Of a stretch of 38,138 bases of DNA, positions 20,845 to 29,892 are shown piece after piece. The notes under the pieces were generated by a model. That model ran no database searches and had not been told where the DNA came from. It saw nothing but the letters and a program-made list of their open reading frames with translations. Both the position numbers and the translations under genes were made by a program. The stretch's first letter is position 1. Every line of letters starts with the position of its first letter. Source of the DNA: Candidatus Methylobacter titanis (GTDB taxonomy: Bacteria > Pseudomonadota > Gammaproteobacteria > Methylococcales > Methylomonadaceae); assembly GCA_029946125.1 (NCBI GenBank), contig JAQSDX010000034.1, positions 1 to 38,138 on the forward strand, read 5' to 3'.

Positions 20845-20944
20845 ACGGCTGTACGGACAGATTTTTGCTCCATGCAAGATCTGCATTTCCCTCGTCCCTG
20901 TGGGTTATGCAAGAGGTAACGCAATGCCGCAGTTATTGCCGAGG
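20845..20944 (+). repeat. copy A of a ~100-bp structured interspersed repeat
   Basis: Aligns without gaps to the reverse complement of 32585-32684, with 84 of 100 positions identical. Near its 5' end AGATTTTTGC/GCAAGATCT form a hairpin with one bulged T; the one change in this stem between the copies keeps pairing as G-U. It lies 48 bases after nqrM in the same direction. Confidence 0.75.
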
Positions 20945-20991
20945 CGATCCGACCGGAATTTTACAATAATAACAATAAGCAGGAGTTCATT

Positions 20992-21387
20992 ATGCTGGCG
21001 AAAATTACTATCGCAAATTATATGTCGAAAAGATTGGTTACGCTTACTCTGGATGCCGGGGTGATCGATGCCGTAAAATTATTACTGGATCATAAAATCA
21101 CCAGTGCTCCGGTTGTTGATCAGCAGGGGCGTTTGCTGGGCATGTTTTCTGAAAAGGATGTCATGAGAATTGTTTTAGAGACTGTTTACAACCAAAGTAT
21201 GAGTGGCAAGGTTGGCGATTATATGAGTTCAGAGGTCATCAGTGTTGATGCTGAATCCAGTATCGTGGATTTGGCTGAGAAGTTCCAGCAGACTACTGTC
21301 AGGAGTTTTCCGGTTTTTCAGGATAATGAGCTGGTCGGGATCGTCAGTCGCACCGATGTCCTAAGGGCTTTGGCTTCAAGTCATTAA
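20992..21387 (+). CDS. two-CBS-domain protein
   Basis: A 131-residue stand-alone pair of CBS domains: ANYMSKRLVTLTLDAGVIDAVKLLLDHKITSAPVVD is the family pattern (quoted in part: YMSKRLVTL, KITSAPVVDQ, LLGMFSEKDVMR) and the second copy repeats it (YMSSEVISVD, VRSFPVFQDNELVGIVSRTDVLRAL). Such Bateman modules bind adenine nucleotides and act as energy sensors, but the target of this one is unknown. It has a good AGGAG site before the ATG. It stands alone between nqrM and sbcB. Confidence 0.88.
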   Translation: MLAKITIANYMSKRLVTLTLDAGVIDAVKLLLDHKITSAPVVDQQGRLLGMFSEKDVMRIVLETVYNQSMSGKVGDYMSSEVISVDAESSIVDLAEKFQQTTVRSFPVFQDNELVGIVSRTDVLRALASSH

Positions 21388-21481
21388 GAATTGTAACTGC
21401 TCCTGCTCCTGCGGCTATAAGGATGTAGGAGCAATTGCGAGTGCCTACCTTTGGTTCCATCACCGATAACGGTTGAAAGTA

Positions 21482-22936
21482 ATGAGCGCTACGCAAACCT
21501 TTTATTGGCATGATTACGAAACATTCGGTACCGATCCCAGAAGAGACAGGGCCGTTCAATTTGCCGGAATTAGAACCGATTTTGATTTCAATATCGTAGG
21601 CGATCCTTTAGTCGTTTACTGCAAACCGGCGGCAGACTGCCTTCCTCACCCTGATGCCTGTTTAATTACAGGGATTACCCCGCAACTCGCTGAGCAAAAA
21701 GGCGTTTGCGAAGCCGAATTTATTCGCCTAATTCACGAGCAATTAGCTCAGCCGAATACCTGTACCCTGGGTTACAACAGTCTTCGTTTTGATGATGAGG
21801 TCACCCGGAACTGTCTCTATCGTAATTTTTATGATCCCTATGCAAGGGAATGGCAAAACGGCAGTTCGCGTTGGGATTTAATCGATGTGGTCAGGGCGGC
21901 TAAAGCCTTGCGTCCTGAAGGTATCGTCTGGCCGGTTAACGAGGAGGGCGGATCCAGTTTCAGGTTGGATCAACTGACTCGTGACAATAACATAGCTCAT
22001 GAGGCGGCGCATGATGCGCTTTCCGATGTCTATGCTACCCTGGCAATCGCTAAGCTGGTCAAGCAGGTTCAGCCCAGGCTCTATCAATTTTTGTTGCAAC
22101 ATCGGGTTAAAGCCGAGGCGCTTAACTTGCTTCAGTTGGGCAGTTTTAAGCCGGTAGTGCATATTTCAGGTAAATATCCCGCCGCTAAAAATTGCCTGGC
22201 TGTCGTGCTGCCGGTTTGCAAACATCCTACTAACACCAACGGTATTATCGTTTATGACCTGTCGGTCGACCCGGAGCCGATGCTTAGATTATCGGTGGAA
22301 GAAATTCAGCGGAGAATCTTCACCGCAGCGGCTGATTTGCCGGAAGGTGTGGCAAGAATCCCGTTAAAAACCGTGCATATCAACAAATGTCCTGTTTTAG
22401 CACCTGTGTCTGTTATTAGACCGGATGACGCGCAGCGACTGGCAATCGATTTGGCGTTATGCTATGCCAATAGCGATAGGATTAAAGCTGCTGTCGGCTT
22501 GGCTGAAAAGTTGGCGGCAGTGTTTAGCGGCCATACTTACGCCGAGCAAGATTCCGATCCCGATCTGGAAATTTACAGCGGCGGTTTTTTCACTGAAAAC
22601 GATAAAAAACAAATGGCTAAAATTAGAGGTATGCTGCCTGAGCAATTAGCCAAAGCAACATTTAACTTTATTGATAGCCGATTGCCGGAAATGCTGTTTC
22701 GATACCGGGCCAGAAATTATCCGGACACTTTGACTGGTGATGAGCAGTTAAGGTGGGATGCGTTTTGTGTTAAGCGGTTAACCGGTCGTCAAGCGGGTTC
22801 TGGTATTTTGCTTGATGATTATTTTAGTCGCCTGAAAGAGTTGCGCAGTGACGAAAATACAAATATCGGTATTATTGACGCATTAAATGCTTATGCGCTT
22901 GAAAAAAAAGCTGTATTGGGTATTCAAGTTGATTGA
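21482..22936 (+). CDS. sbcB: exodeoxyribonuclease I
   Basis: A 484-residue 3'-5' single-strand DNA exonuclease used in mismatch repair and recombination. The DEDDh nuclease residues are visible: Asp11 and Glu13 (HDYETFGTD), the RFDDEVTRN block, and HDALSDVYAT with the catalytic His/Asp. It matches E. coli ExoI along its length, including YCKPA, LITGITPQ, RNFYDPYA, SRWDL-DV, KTVHINKCPVL and YRARNYPDTL. Start: ATG 21482 (MSATQTF); an upstream in-frame TTG at 21473 would add only three residues. ExoI docks on the SSB tail; ssb lies 13 kb away in this window. Confidence 0.96.
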   Translation: MSATQTFYWHDYETFGTDPRRDRAVQFAGIRTDFDFNIVGDPLVVYCKPAADCLPHPDACLITGITPQLAEQKGVCEAEFIRLIHEQLAQPNTCTLGYNSLRFDDEVTRNCLYRNFYDPYAREWQNGSSRWDLIDVVRAAKALRPEGIVWPVNEEGGSSFRLDQLTRDNNIAHEAAHDALSDVYATLAIAKLVKQVQPRLYQFLLQHRVKAEALNLLQLGSFKPVVHISGKYPAAKNCLAVVLPVCKHPTNTNGIIVYDLSVDPEPMLRLSVEEIQRRIFTAAADLPEGVARIPLKTVHINKCPVLAPVSVIRPDDAQRLAIDLALCYANSDRIKAAVGLAEKLAAVFSGHTYAEQDSDPDLEIYSGGFFTENDKKQMAKIRGMLPEQLAKATFNFIDSRLPEMLFRYRARNYPDTLTGDEQLRWDAFCVKRLTGRQAGSGILLDDYFSRLKELRSDENTNIGIIDALNAYALEKKAVLGIQVD

Positions 22937-23035
22937 AATTATAATGTTGTCGTCTCTAAAATTGATGCAGAGGGTATGTAATGAGTCTGGTAGTAGCGAA
23001 TTTTAGCGTAGCTGATAAATAGATTGATAAATAGG

Positions 23036-23063
23036 TTGCTAAATACTGAGAATACCCTATAAT
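23036..23063 (+). promoter_or_regulatory. putative sigma-70 promoter of tRNA-fMet
   Basis: A -10 element TATAAT (23058-23063) matches the consensus fully. TTGCTA (23036-23041) is a fair -35, 16 bases upstream. The tRNA starts 13 bases after the -10. No other promoter is visible before rimP, so it may also feed the downstream operon. Confidence 0.6.
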
Positions 23064-23075
23064 AGCCAAATCAAT

Positions 23076-23152
<77 letters not shown>

Positions 23153-23201
23153 TATAAAACTGCACGGATGCAGGAGTTAGTGTGACGCAAGGATTGGTTT
23201 C

Positions 23202-23226
23202 AAAAAACCCCATTTTGGGGTTTTTT
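23202..23226 (+). terminator. intrinsic terminator after tRNA-fMet
   Basis: AAAAAACCCC-ATTTT-GGGGTTTTTT: a GC core of four pairs flanked by six A-T pairs, so it could work on both strands. It lies 50 bases after the tRNA and 96 bases before rimP. Confidence 0.8.
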
Positions 23227-23274
23227 GTTTTCTGGCCTTTAGTGATTTAAAGGCTCATAGTTGATTGTTAATGG

Positions 23275-23298
23275 AAGAGCCGACGGCTCTTTTTTTTT
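23275..23298 (+). terminator. second terminator/attenuator in the rimP leader
   Basis: Stem AAGAGCC/GGCTCTT with a three-base loop GAC and a run of nine T residues. It ends 24 bases before the rimP ATG, so transcripts of the rimP-nusA operon must read through it unless a promoter lies in the last bases. Placement fits an attenuator. Confidence 0.75.
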
Positions 23299-23321
23299 GT
23301 GCGAAAGTAAGTGAGGAAAAG

Positions 23322-23807
23322 ATGAAGCAGGCTCCTGAACATTTGGTTGACCTAATTGAGCCAATTGTTGAAGGTTTAGGTTATGAATGCGTAGGCATTG
23401 AATATAATCCTCACCCTAAACATGGTCTGTTAAGAATCTATATTGATAGTGAAAACGGGATTTTGGTTGAAGACTGCACTAAAGTTAGCCACCAAATCAG
23501 TGGGGCTATGGACGTGGAAGATCCCATATTAGGCAACTATCATTTGGAGGTTTCTTCGCCGGGTGCAGACCGACCTTTCTTTAAAGTAAGCCAGTTTGAA
23601 CGATATATTGGCAGTAGGGTGTTGGTAAATTTATTTAAAGCCATAGATGGCCGTAGAAAAATTACAGGCCTGATAGTAAAAGTTGAAGGTGATGCGATTT
23701 CACTTCAAGAAGGCGATCAGATTTTTGAGGTTCCATTTATCGCGATGAGTAAAGCGCGTTTGGTTCCTGAGTATTTAATTGAAAAAGGAGGGCGCAGTGG
23801 CAAATAA
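23322..23807 (+). CDS. rimP: ribosome maturation factor RimP
   Basis: A 161-residue cytoplasmic factor for 30S subunit assembly. Family blocks: [50 protein letters not shown] and [14 protein letters not shown]. The start was placed at ATG 23322 (MKQAPEHL) with GAGG upstream; the frame is open further upstream but that stretch encodes the terminator hairpin. It overlaps nusA by 11 bases. Confidence 0.95.
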   Translation: MKQAPEHLVDLIEPIVEGLGYECVGIEYNPHPKHGLLRIYIDSENGILVEDCTKVSHQISGAMDVEDPILGNYHLEVSSPGADRPFFKVSQFERYIGSRVLVNLFKAIDGRRKITGLIVKVEGDAISLQEGDQIFEVPFIAMSKARLVPEYLIEKGGRSGK

Positions 23808-25314
23808 AGAAATTTTGTTGGTGGTAGATGTTTTTTCTAATGAAAAGGATATTGAAAAAGAGATTGTTTTTCAGGCTATAGAGTCAGCATTAGAAGCGGC
23901 TACAATCAAGCGTCACGTAAATCAAATTAAAGCTCGTGTTAGTATTGACAGGAAAACCGGGGATTACGTTACCTATAGAATATGGGAAGTTGTTGATGCC
24001 AATGATCAAATTGATGGCGATGTCGAGTTTCCTGAAACGCAAGTTTTATTAGAAGTCGCCAGATTCGATAATTCTGATGTCCAGGTCGGTGATTTGGTTG
24101 AAGAGGAAATTGAATCTGTCGATTTCGGACGTATTGCTGCACAGACGGCCAAACAGGTTATTATTCACAAGGTCAGGGAAGCTGAACGCAAGAAAATAGT
24201 TGATGCCTATCAGAGTCGCGTAGGCGAACTCATCACCGGTATCGTAAAGCGTATTGAAAAGGGCTGTGTTTATTTGGATTTGGGTGGGCATGTAGAAGCT
24301 TATATTGCCAAAGAAGACATGATACCTCGTGAAGCTATTCGTATTGGCGATAGAATTAGGGGTTATCTGAAAGATGTACGCTCAGAACCTCGCGGTCCTC
24401 AATTGTTTGTTAGTCGGACTGCGCCGGAATTGCTGATTGCCTTATTCCGTCTCGAAGTGCCTGAGGTGGGCGAAGGTTTGATCGAAGTGATGGGGGCGGC
24501 GCGTGATCCCGGTTCCAGAGCCAAGATTGCCGTCAAAGGTCATGATCCAAGACTGGATCCTGTCGGCGCTTGCGTCGGCATGAGAGGCTCGAGAGTGCAA
24601 TCGGTTTCAAATGAACTGGCTGGAGAGCGCGTTGACATTATTCTTTGGAATGCAAGTGATGCTCAATATGTGATCAATGCGATGTCACCGGCTGAAATCC
24701 AGTCTATTGTTGTCGATGAAGACAAACACAGTATGGATTTGGCGGTCAGTTCAGATAATCTGTCTCAGGCTATCGGTCGCGGCGGACAAAATGTACGTCT
24801 TGCGACTCAATTGACGGGTTGGGAGCTGAATGTCATCGATGCCTCTAAGGCAGAAGAAAACAGTGAAGCCGAGGCCGATAAGATAAAACAATTATTTGTC
24901 GATCAGCTGGGTGTTGATGAAGATATTGCCTTGATTCTGGTTGAAGAGGGTTTTAATACGGTTGAAGAAATCGCCTATGTTCCGGTTAGTGAAATGCTGG
25001 AAATTGAAGGCTTTGATGAAGATCTTGTTAATGCGCTTAGAAGCCGGGCTAAGGATGCATTACTGATTAATGCTATTGCGGCTGAAGAAGTCATAGAAAC
25101 AGCGGAACCTGCACAGGATTTGTTGGAAATGGAAGGCATGAACAGGGATTTGGCTTATGATATGGCAAGTCATGGCATTATTACGATGGATGATTTGGCA
25201 GAGCAGGCGGTAGATGATTTGTTGGGTTTTGCAGGAATGAACGAAGATCGGGCGGCAAAGTTGATTATGAAGGCGCGTGAGCCTTGGTTTGCTGAGGAAC
25301 AGGCGAGTAGGTAA
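23797..25314 (+). CDS. nusA: transcription termination/antitermination factor NusA
   Basis: A 505-residue RNA polymerase-binding factor. The order is an N-terminal polymerase-binding domain (1-130), S1 (about 135-200, [21 protein letters not shown]), two KH domains (about 230-345, [18 protein letters not shown] and [14 protein letters not shown]), and two acidic helix-hairpin-helix repeats (about 365-500), as in E. coli. The start is GTG 23797, with AAGGAGG five bases upstream; the frame extends back into rimP. NusA may control its own operon through the leader terminators, as it does in E. coli. Confidence 0.96.
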   Translation: MANKEILLVVDVFSNEKDIEKEIVFQAIESALEAATIKRHVNQIKARVSIDRKTGDYVTYRIWEVVDANDQIDGDVEFPETQVLLEVARFDNSDVQVGDLVEEEIESVDFGRIAAQTAKQVIIHKVREAERKKIVDAYQSRVGELITGIVKRIEKGCVYLDLGGHVEAYIAKEDMIPREAIRIGDRIRGYLKDVRSEPRGPQLFVSRTAPELLIALFRLEVPEVGEGLIEVMGAARDPGSRAKIAVKGHDPRLDPVGACVGMRGSRVQSVSNELAGERVDIILWNASDAQYVINAMSPAEIQSIVVDEDKHSMDLAVSSDNLSQAIGRGGQNVRLATQLTGWELNVIDASKAEENSEAEADKIKQLFVDQLGVDEDIALILVEEGFNTVEEIAYVPVSEMLEIEGFDEDLVNALRSRAKDALLINAIAAEEVIETAEPAQDLLEMEGMNRDLAYDMASHGIITMDDLAEQAVDDLLGFAGMNEDRAAKLIMKAREPWFAEEQASR

Positions 25315-25324
25315 GGGGTATGAA

Positions 25325-28051
25325 ATGAGTAATAAAACAGTACGACAATTAGCTGAGGTAGTAAAAATACCTTTGGAACGATTATTAGAGCAACTGAAAG
25401 AAGCAGGATTATCTGCCAGTGCCCCTGATGATGTGATCAATGAAGATGAAAAGATGCAGTTGCTTGCGCATTTGCGCAAACGCCATGGTAAGAACGAAGG
25501 CGAGGTTGATGGTTCACTGAAACGGGTGACTTTAAAACGTAGAACCGTGAGTGAACTTAAACAGTCCAGCGTACCAGGCAGTACTACCAAAACGATTAGC
25601 GTTGAAGTTCGAAAGCAGAAAACTTACATAAAACGCAGTGAAGTAGTAGAATCCGATGAACAAAGGAACTTGGAGTTAGCCAAGCAAACTAAAGAACAGG
25701 TTGTACAGCAAACTGAAAATGTTCCTGAAATTGAAGCGCAGATAAAGGCAGAAAAAGTCGTTTTGGAAGAAAAGAAAGAAGATCTTGTCGTTGAGTCGGC
25801 AGTTAAACCCGCTGTCGAAGTAGTTAAGCCTGAAGTCGCTAGCGCGCCTGAAGGCGGTCGCGCCGGTTCTCTACCCGTTGCGACACTTTCGCCATCCCTG
25901 TCAGTCGAAGAAAAGACTGAAATATTGCCCGTTTCGTCACACCGCTCCACTGCTCCCGACATTACTCAACCTCTTGCTTCCGTGCAGCCGAAGGAAGAAC
26001 AGAAAGTTAACCAGGATCAATTGGCTAAAAATAAAGAAGCGGCTGAAGCCAGAAAAAAGCAGCAGGAAAAAGACGCTCGACTTGAGGAGTCCATCAAAAG
26101 AAATGCTGACAAAGTAAGGCAGCAAGCTTCAGCCAAGCAGGAAATACTGCATAGAAAGAAACAAGAAGAAAGTGCGCGTGCTGGAGCAGGTGGCAGAGAT
26201 GCCAAAAGACCGAAGAAAAAAGGTAAGAAAGCTGAACGCGTCAGCGTGAAGTCTGATGGCAAGCATCAATTTGAAATGCCGGTTGAACCTGTCGTAAAAG
26301 AAGTCAGTATACCTGAAATGATTATGGTGTCTGATCTTGCTCAAAAAATGAGTGTTAAAGCCGCGATGGTCATTAAACACTTGATGAAACTCGGCATTAT
26401 GGCGACTATTAATCAAAGCATAGATCAAGAAACAGCAGCAATTTTAGTTGAAGAAATGGGTCACAAAGCGATTATGCAGAGTGATGACGATCTTGAGCAG
26501 GAAATGCTGGCTGAGGCGCAAGAAGAAGATAATCGTGTGGCATTACCGCGAGCGCCTATTGTTACCATCATGGGACATGTCGATCACGGTAAAACCTCGC
26601 TGTTGGATTACATCCGTAAAACCCGTGTTGCTGCCGGTGAAGCGGGCGGTATTACCCAGCATATCGGCGCCTATCAGGTAAAAACCGATCACGGCTCAGT
26701 CACCTTTTTAGACACACCGGGTCACGCGGCATTTACCGCCATGCGTGCCCGAGGCGCCGACGTTACCGACGTGGTGATTGTGGTGGTTGCAGCGGATGAC
26801 GGCGTTATGCCGCAAACAAGGGAAGCGGTCGAACACGCCAGAGCAGCCAATGTGCCGATTATTGTGGCGATGAATAAGATCGATAAGCCCGCTGCTAATC
26901 CTGACAAAGTGATGCAGGAGCTGTCAACCTTGAACGTTCTCGCTGAAGAGTGGGGCGGCGATGTGCAGTTCCTTAAAATTTCGGCGAAAACCGGTGAAGG
27001 CATCGATGAGTTAATCGAAGCCTTGATTGTACAAACTGAAATTCTTGAACTGAAAGCGCCTGTTGAAGGCCCGGCATCAGGTATTGTTATTGAATCACGA
27101 TTGGATAAAGGTCGTGGGGTCGTGGCAACGGTATTGATTCAAAAAGGTACGTTGGAAAGCGGTCAGATGGTGTTGTGCGGTCATGAATATGGTCGGGTTC
27201 GAGCCATGTTTAACGAGAACGGAAAAACCATTAAAGAGGCTGGCCCTTGTGCGCCGGTTGAGATTCTAGGGCTTTCGGGTACACCAAATGCCGGTGATGA
27301 ATTTCTGGTTGTCCAAAACGAACGTATTGCCAAAGATTTGGCTAAGCATCGTGAAGACCGCATGAAGCTGTCCCGGCATGCCGTGCAACACGCCTCTAAA
27401 CTGGATGAAGTATTCTCCAGAATGGCTACCGGTGAAATTGCCAGCGTCAATCTGGTGCTTAAGACGGATGTACAGGGCAGTTTGGAAGCGTTGCGTAGCT
27501 CCTTAATCGGCTTGTCTAATGACGAAGTCGAAGTTAAAGTTGTTTTTGGCGGCGTGGGCGGCATTAATGAAGGCGATGCGAATTTGGCCTTGGCTTCCGG
27601 TGCGATTCTGATGGGCTTTAATGTCCGAGCCGATACCACTGCACGCAAACTGATCGAAGAAAAAGGCATCGACCTGCATTACTACAGCATCATTTATGAA
27701 GCGATTGATGAGGTTAAAAAAGCCATCAGCGGCATGTTGGCGCCTGAAATTAGAGAACAGATTGTCGGTCTTGCCGAAGTGCGCGATGTCTTTAAATCGC
27801 CAAAATTCGGTGCGGTTGCCGGTTGTATGGTTGTTGACGGTTTTGTGAAGAGAAATCTGCCTATCCGGGTACTGCGTGAGAACGTAGTGATTTATGAAGG
27901 ACAGCTGGAATCTTTGCGTCGCTTCAAAGATGATGCGGCCGAGGTCAAGATGGGCATGGAGTGCGGTATCGGGGTAAAAAATTACAACGACGTACAACCC
28001 GGCGATCAGATCGAAGTTTTTGAACGCATCGAAGTTAAACGGGAACTGTAA
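25325..28051 (+). CDS. infB: translation initiation factor IF-2
   Basis: A 908-residue GTPase that places fMet-tRNA on the 30S subunit; its tRNA partner is encoded 2 kb upstream. It has an N-terminal IF2_N module (1-55), a long charged linker rich in Lys/Glu/Val (about 60-325), a second IF2_N module (about 330-380), and the G domain with G1 GHVDHGKT (417-424), DTPGH (463-467) and NKID (517-520). Domains II-IV follow. The start at ATG 25325 ([13 protein letters not shown]) matches the family; an upstream in-frame ATG at 25277 lies inside nusA and adds 16 unrelated residues. Internal starts giving shorter isoforms are known in E. coli but are not evident here. Confidence 0.97.
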   Translation: MSNKTVRQLAEVVKIPLERLLEQLKEAGLSASAPDDVINEDEKMQLLAHLRKRHGKNEGEVDGSLKRVTLKRRTVSELKQSSVPGSTTKTISVEVRKQKTYIKRSEVVESDEQRNLELAKQTKEQVVQQTENVPEIEAQIKAEKVVLEEKKEDLVVESAVKPAVEVVKPEVASAPEGGRAGSLPVATLSPSLSVEEKTEILPVSSHRSTAPDITQPLASVQPKEEQKVNQDQLAKNKEAAEARKKQQEKDARLEESIKRNADKVRQQASAKQEILHRKKQEESARAGAGGRDAKRPKKKGKKAERVSVKSDGKHQFEMPVEPVVKEVSIPEMIMVSDLAQKMSVKAAMVIKHLMKLGIMATINQSIDQETAAILVEEMGHKAIMQSDDDLEQEMLAEAQEEDNRVALPRAPIVTIMGHVDHGKTSLLDYIRKTRVAAGEAGGITQHIGAYQVKTDHGSVTFLDTPGHAAFTAMRARGADVTDVVIVVVAADDGVMPQTREAVEHARAANVPIIVAMNKIDKPAANPDKVMQELSTLNVLAEEWGGDVQFLKISAKTGEGIDELIEALIVQTEILELKAPVEGPASGIVIESRLDKGRGVVATVLIQKGTLESGQMVLCGHEYGRVRAMFNENGKTIKEAGPCAPVEILGLSGTPNAGDEFLVVQNERIAKDLAKHREDRMKLSRHAVQHASKLDEVFSRMATGEIASVNLVLKTDVQGSLEALRSSLIGLSNDEVEVKVVFGGVGGINEGDANLALASGAILMGFNVRADTTARKLIEEKGIDLHYYSIIYEAIDEVKKAISGMLAPEIREQIVGLAEVRDVFKSPKFGAVAGCMVVDGFVKRNLPIRVLRENVVIYEGQLESLRRFKDDAAEVKMGMECGIGVKNYNDVQPGDQIEVFERIEVKREL

Positions 28052-28056
28052 ACCTT

Positions 28057-28434
28057 ATGGCAAGAGAATTCGGTCGTAATGCCCGTGTTTCATCACAGAT
28101 GCAAAAAGAGCTTTCTTTGGTCTTGCAGCGTGACATCGATGATTCCAGGCTGGGATTTATTACTATTAATGAGGTTGTAGTCACTAAAGACCTTGCTGTG
28201 GCAAAAGTGTATGTCACGGTATTGAATGCCGATGAACAGGGAAAAAAAGCCAACGTTAAATTGCTTAACGAATTGTCGCCTGTCATTCGGCATCAATTAG
28301 CCAAAAGGATGCGTTTGCGGCACATCTCTGATTTGCGTTTTCATTACGATGATTCGTTTGATACCGGCATGCGGGTATCGGAGTTGCTAAGTGATTTGCA
28401 CGAGCGCGATTTGGATAAACCCGAAGAAGGTTAG
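28057..28434 (+). CDS. rbfA: 30S ribosome-binding factor RbfA
   Basis: A 125-residue KH-type protein for late 30S maturation and cold adaptation. Family blocks: VSSQMQKELSLVLQRDI, GFITINEVVVTKDLAVAKVYVTVL, and RMRLRHISDLRFHYDDSFDTGMRVSELL. It starts five bases after infB and ends five bases before truB, within the same operon. Confidence 0.95.
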   Translation: MAREFGRNARVSSQMQKELSLVLQRDIDDSRLGFITINEVVVTKDLAVAKVYVTVLNADEQGKKANVKLLNELSPVIRHQLAKRMRLRHISDLRFHYDDSFDTGMRVSELLSDLHERDLDKPEEG

Positions 28435-28439
28435 CTTAC

Positions 28440-29390
28440 ATGAGCAAACGCAAGTCCGGGTGCAATATTCACGGTATATTGCTGTTAGATAAGCGCCTGG
28501 GCATATCTTCAAACAAAGCCTTGCAGGAAGTCAGGCGCTTGTTTAATGCCAATAAAGCCGGGCATACCGGCAGCCTTGATCCTCTGGCTACCGGTTTGTT
28601 ACCGCTTTGTTTCGGCGAAGCGACTAAGGTGTCGGGGATGATGCTTGATGACCATAAACGTTATCAGACTGTTGTTCAGCTGGGGGTTATGACCGATACA
28701 GGCGACCTTGAAGGTACGGTTATCGAGACCAACCCCGTACCTGAATTATCTATTGATGCCATCCTGGCTTGTCTTCAAAAATTTACCGGCGAAATCGATC
28801 AAGTTCCTCCGATGTATTCGGCTTTAAAGCATAACGGCAAAAAGCTTTACGAACTCGCACGGGAAGGAATAACCATTGAGCGTAAAGCCAGACGTATCAC
28901 TATATTTGAACTGAAGTTGCTGACTGATTCCCAATCTTTAGCCAAGGAACCGGATCAGTTGATGCTTGAAGTTTATTGTTCAAAAGGCACGTATATTCGT
29001 TCGTTGGCCGAAGACATCGGCCATGCTCTGGGTTGCGGCGGAACAGTAAAAGAATTACGGCGATTGGAAGCGGGGCAATTCAACATTGAAAATGCCAGAA
29101 CTATCGAGCAATTGACGACAATGGATCAGCACGACTTGTTTCAATGCCTGATAAATGTCGATAAACCGCTCGAAGCTCTACCCGCTGTGCAGTTGACTGA
29201 TGAACAAGCTATTTGTATTAAATACGGTCAGTCGCTTAGCTTATTACCTTTCGACGAATTCGGGCAGAACGAATGCCAAGGTACTGTGCGTATGTATAAC
29301 GATGCGGTATTTTTAGGCTTGGGGGAATTACTCAGTGATGGTAAACTAGCGCCGAAAAAGTTGTTTAATATGAACAACGATTTGCCCTAA
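28440..29390 (+). CDS. truB: tRNA pseudouridine(55) synthase TruB
   Basis: A 316-residue enzyme that makes pseudouridine 55 in the T-loop of tRNAs. The catalytic Asp47 lies in GHTGSLDPLATGLLP; other blocks are GEATKVSGMMLDDHKRY, QVPPMYSALKHNGKKLYELAREG and CSKGTYIRSLAEDIGHALGCG. The C-terminal ~70 residues form the small RNA-binding extension. It follows rbfA by five bases and is separated from rpsO by a terminator. Confidence 0.97.
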   Translation: MSKRKSGCNIHGILLLDKRLGISSNKALQEVRRLFNANKAGHTGSLDPLATGLLPLCFGEATKVSGMMLDDHKRYQTVVQLGVMTDTGDLEGTVIETNPVPELSIDAILACLQKFTGEIDQVPPMYSALKHNGKKLYELAREGITIERKARRITIFELKLLTDSQSLAKEPDQLMLEVYCSKGTYIRSLAEDIGHALGCGGTVKELRRLEAGQFNIENARTIEQLTTMDQHDLFQCLINVDKPLEALPAVQLTDEQAICIKYGQSLSLLPFDEFGQNECQGTVRMYNDAVFLGLGELLSDGKLAPKKLFNMNNDLP

Positions 29391-29458
29391 AGCAAGCGCT
29401 CGGGCAGCAAAGAATACACCTGTTTCTACACCCTATCGTGGAAACAGTGTACTTAAGG

Positions 29459-29487
29459 AGTCGCCACTTTCGGCGGCTTTATTTTTT
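29459..29487 (+). terminator. intrinsic terminator between truB and rpsO
   Basis: Stem AGTCGCC/GGCGGCT (one G-T pair), six-base loop, then TTATTTTTT. A second inverted pair CTGTTTC (29420-29426)/GAAACAG (29441-29447) lies just before it. It ends 28 bases before the rpsO start, leaving little room for a separate rpsO promoter, so partial read-through is likely. Confidence 0.75.
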
Positions 29488-29514
29488 AATTTTTAATCTA
29501 CATAGGGATTACAA

Positions 29515-29784
29515 ATGCCATTTACAGCACAACAAAAAAAAGCAGTCGTTGAAGCCTATCGTCAGTCAGAAACCGATACCGGTTCACCTGAAGTACAGGT
29601 TGCTTTATTGACAGCACACATCACCCATTTAACGCCGCACTTTGCAGAACACAAAAAAGACAATCATTCGCGTCGTGGACTGCTGCGCATGGTTAATCAG
29701 CGTCGTAAATTGCTGGATTATCTAAAGAATAAAGACCTAAACCGTTACCGTACTTTAATTGAACGTCTCGGCTTACGTAAGTAA
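29515..29784 (+). CDS. rpsO: 30S ribosomal protein S15
   Basis: An 89-residue primary 16S rRNA-binding protein; the length and sequence ([47 protein letters not shown] cut into parts, and [13 protein letters not shown]) are standard. In E. coli S15 represses its own translation through a pseudoknot in the leader; the leader here is short and I could not confirm such a fold. The gene is enclosed by terminators on both sides. Confidence 0.97.
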   Translation: MPFTAQQKKAVVEAYRQSETDTGSPEVQVALLTAHITHLTPHFAEHKKDNHSRRGLLRMVNQRRKLLDYLKNKDLNRYRTLIERLGLRK

Positions 29785-29794
29785 CAGAACAAAG

Positions 29795-29824
29795 AAACGG
29801 CACAACCCTCTTGTGCCGTTTTTG
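29795..29824 (+). terminator. intrinsic terminator after rpsO
   Basis: Perfect 11-bp stem AAACGGCACAA/TTGTGCCGTTT with a five-base loop CCCTC, followed by further T residues. It lies 10 bases after rpsO and 69 before pnp. In E. coli a comparable terminator and an RNase cut site lie between these genes. Confidence 0.9.
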
Positions 29825-29830
29825 TTGTAA

Positions 29831-29857
29831 GTCGGGTTAGCGATAACGTAACCTGAC
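29831..29857. repeat. inverted repeat GTCGGGTTA/TAACCTGAC
   Basis: Nine-base arms with one mismatch around GCGATAACG, in the rpsO-pnp gap. A related, more decayed sequence occurs at 32077-32106. The motif may be a dispersed palindromic repeat or part of the pnp leader structure that RNase III cuts in E. coli. Confidence 0.5.
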
Positions 29858-29892
29858 ACCCCTCCTTAATAACCTCGCAAAGGAACCTTATA

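Noticed and set aside
21393-21450. Possible repeat with GTAACTGCTCCTG also found in uvrA (about 5492-5504)
   Set aside because: A shared 13-mer is expected by chance several times in a window of this size; no longer alignment is visible.
23265-23321. Upstream in-frame start for rimP
   Set aside because: This stretch encodes the terminator hairpin and T-run; the ATG at 23322 has a ribosome site and the normal N-terminus.
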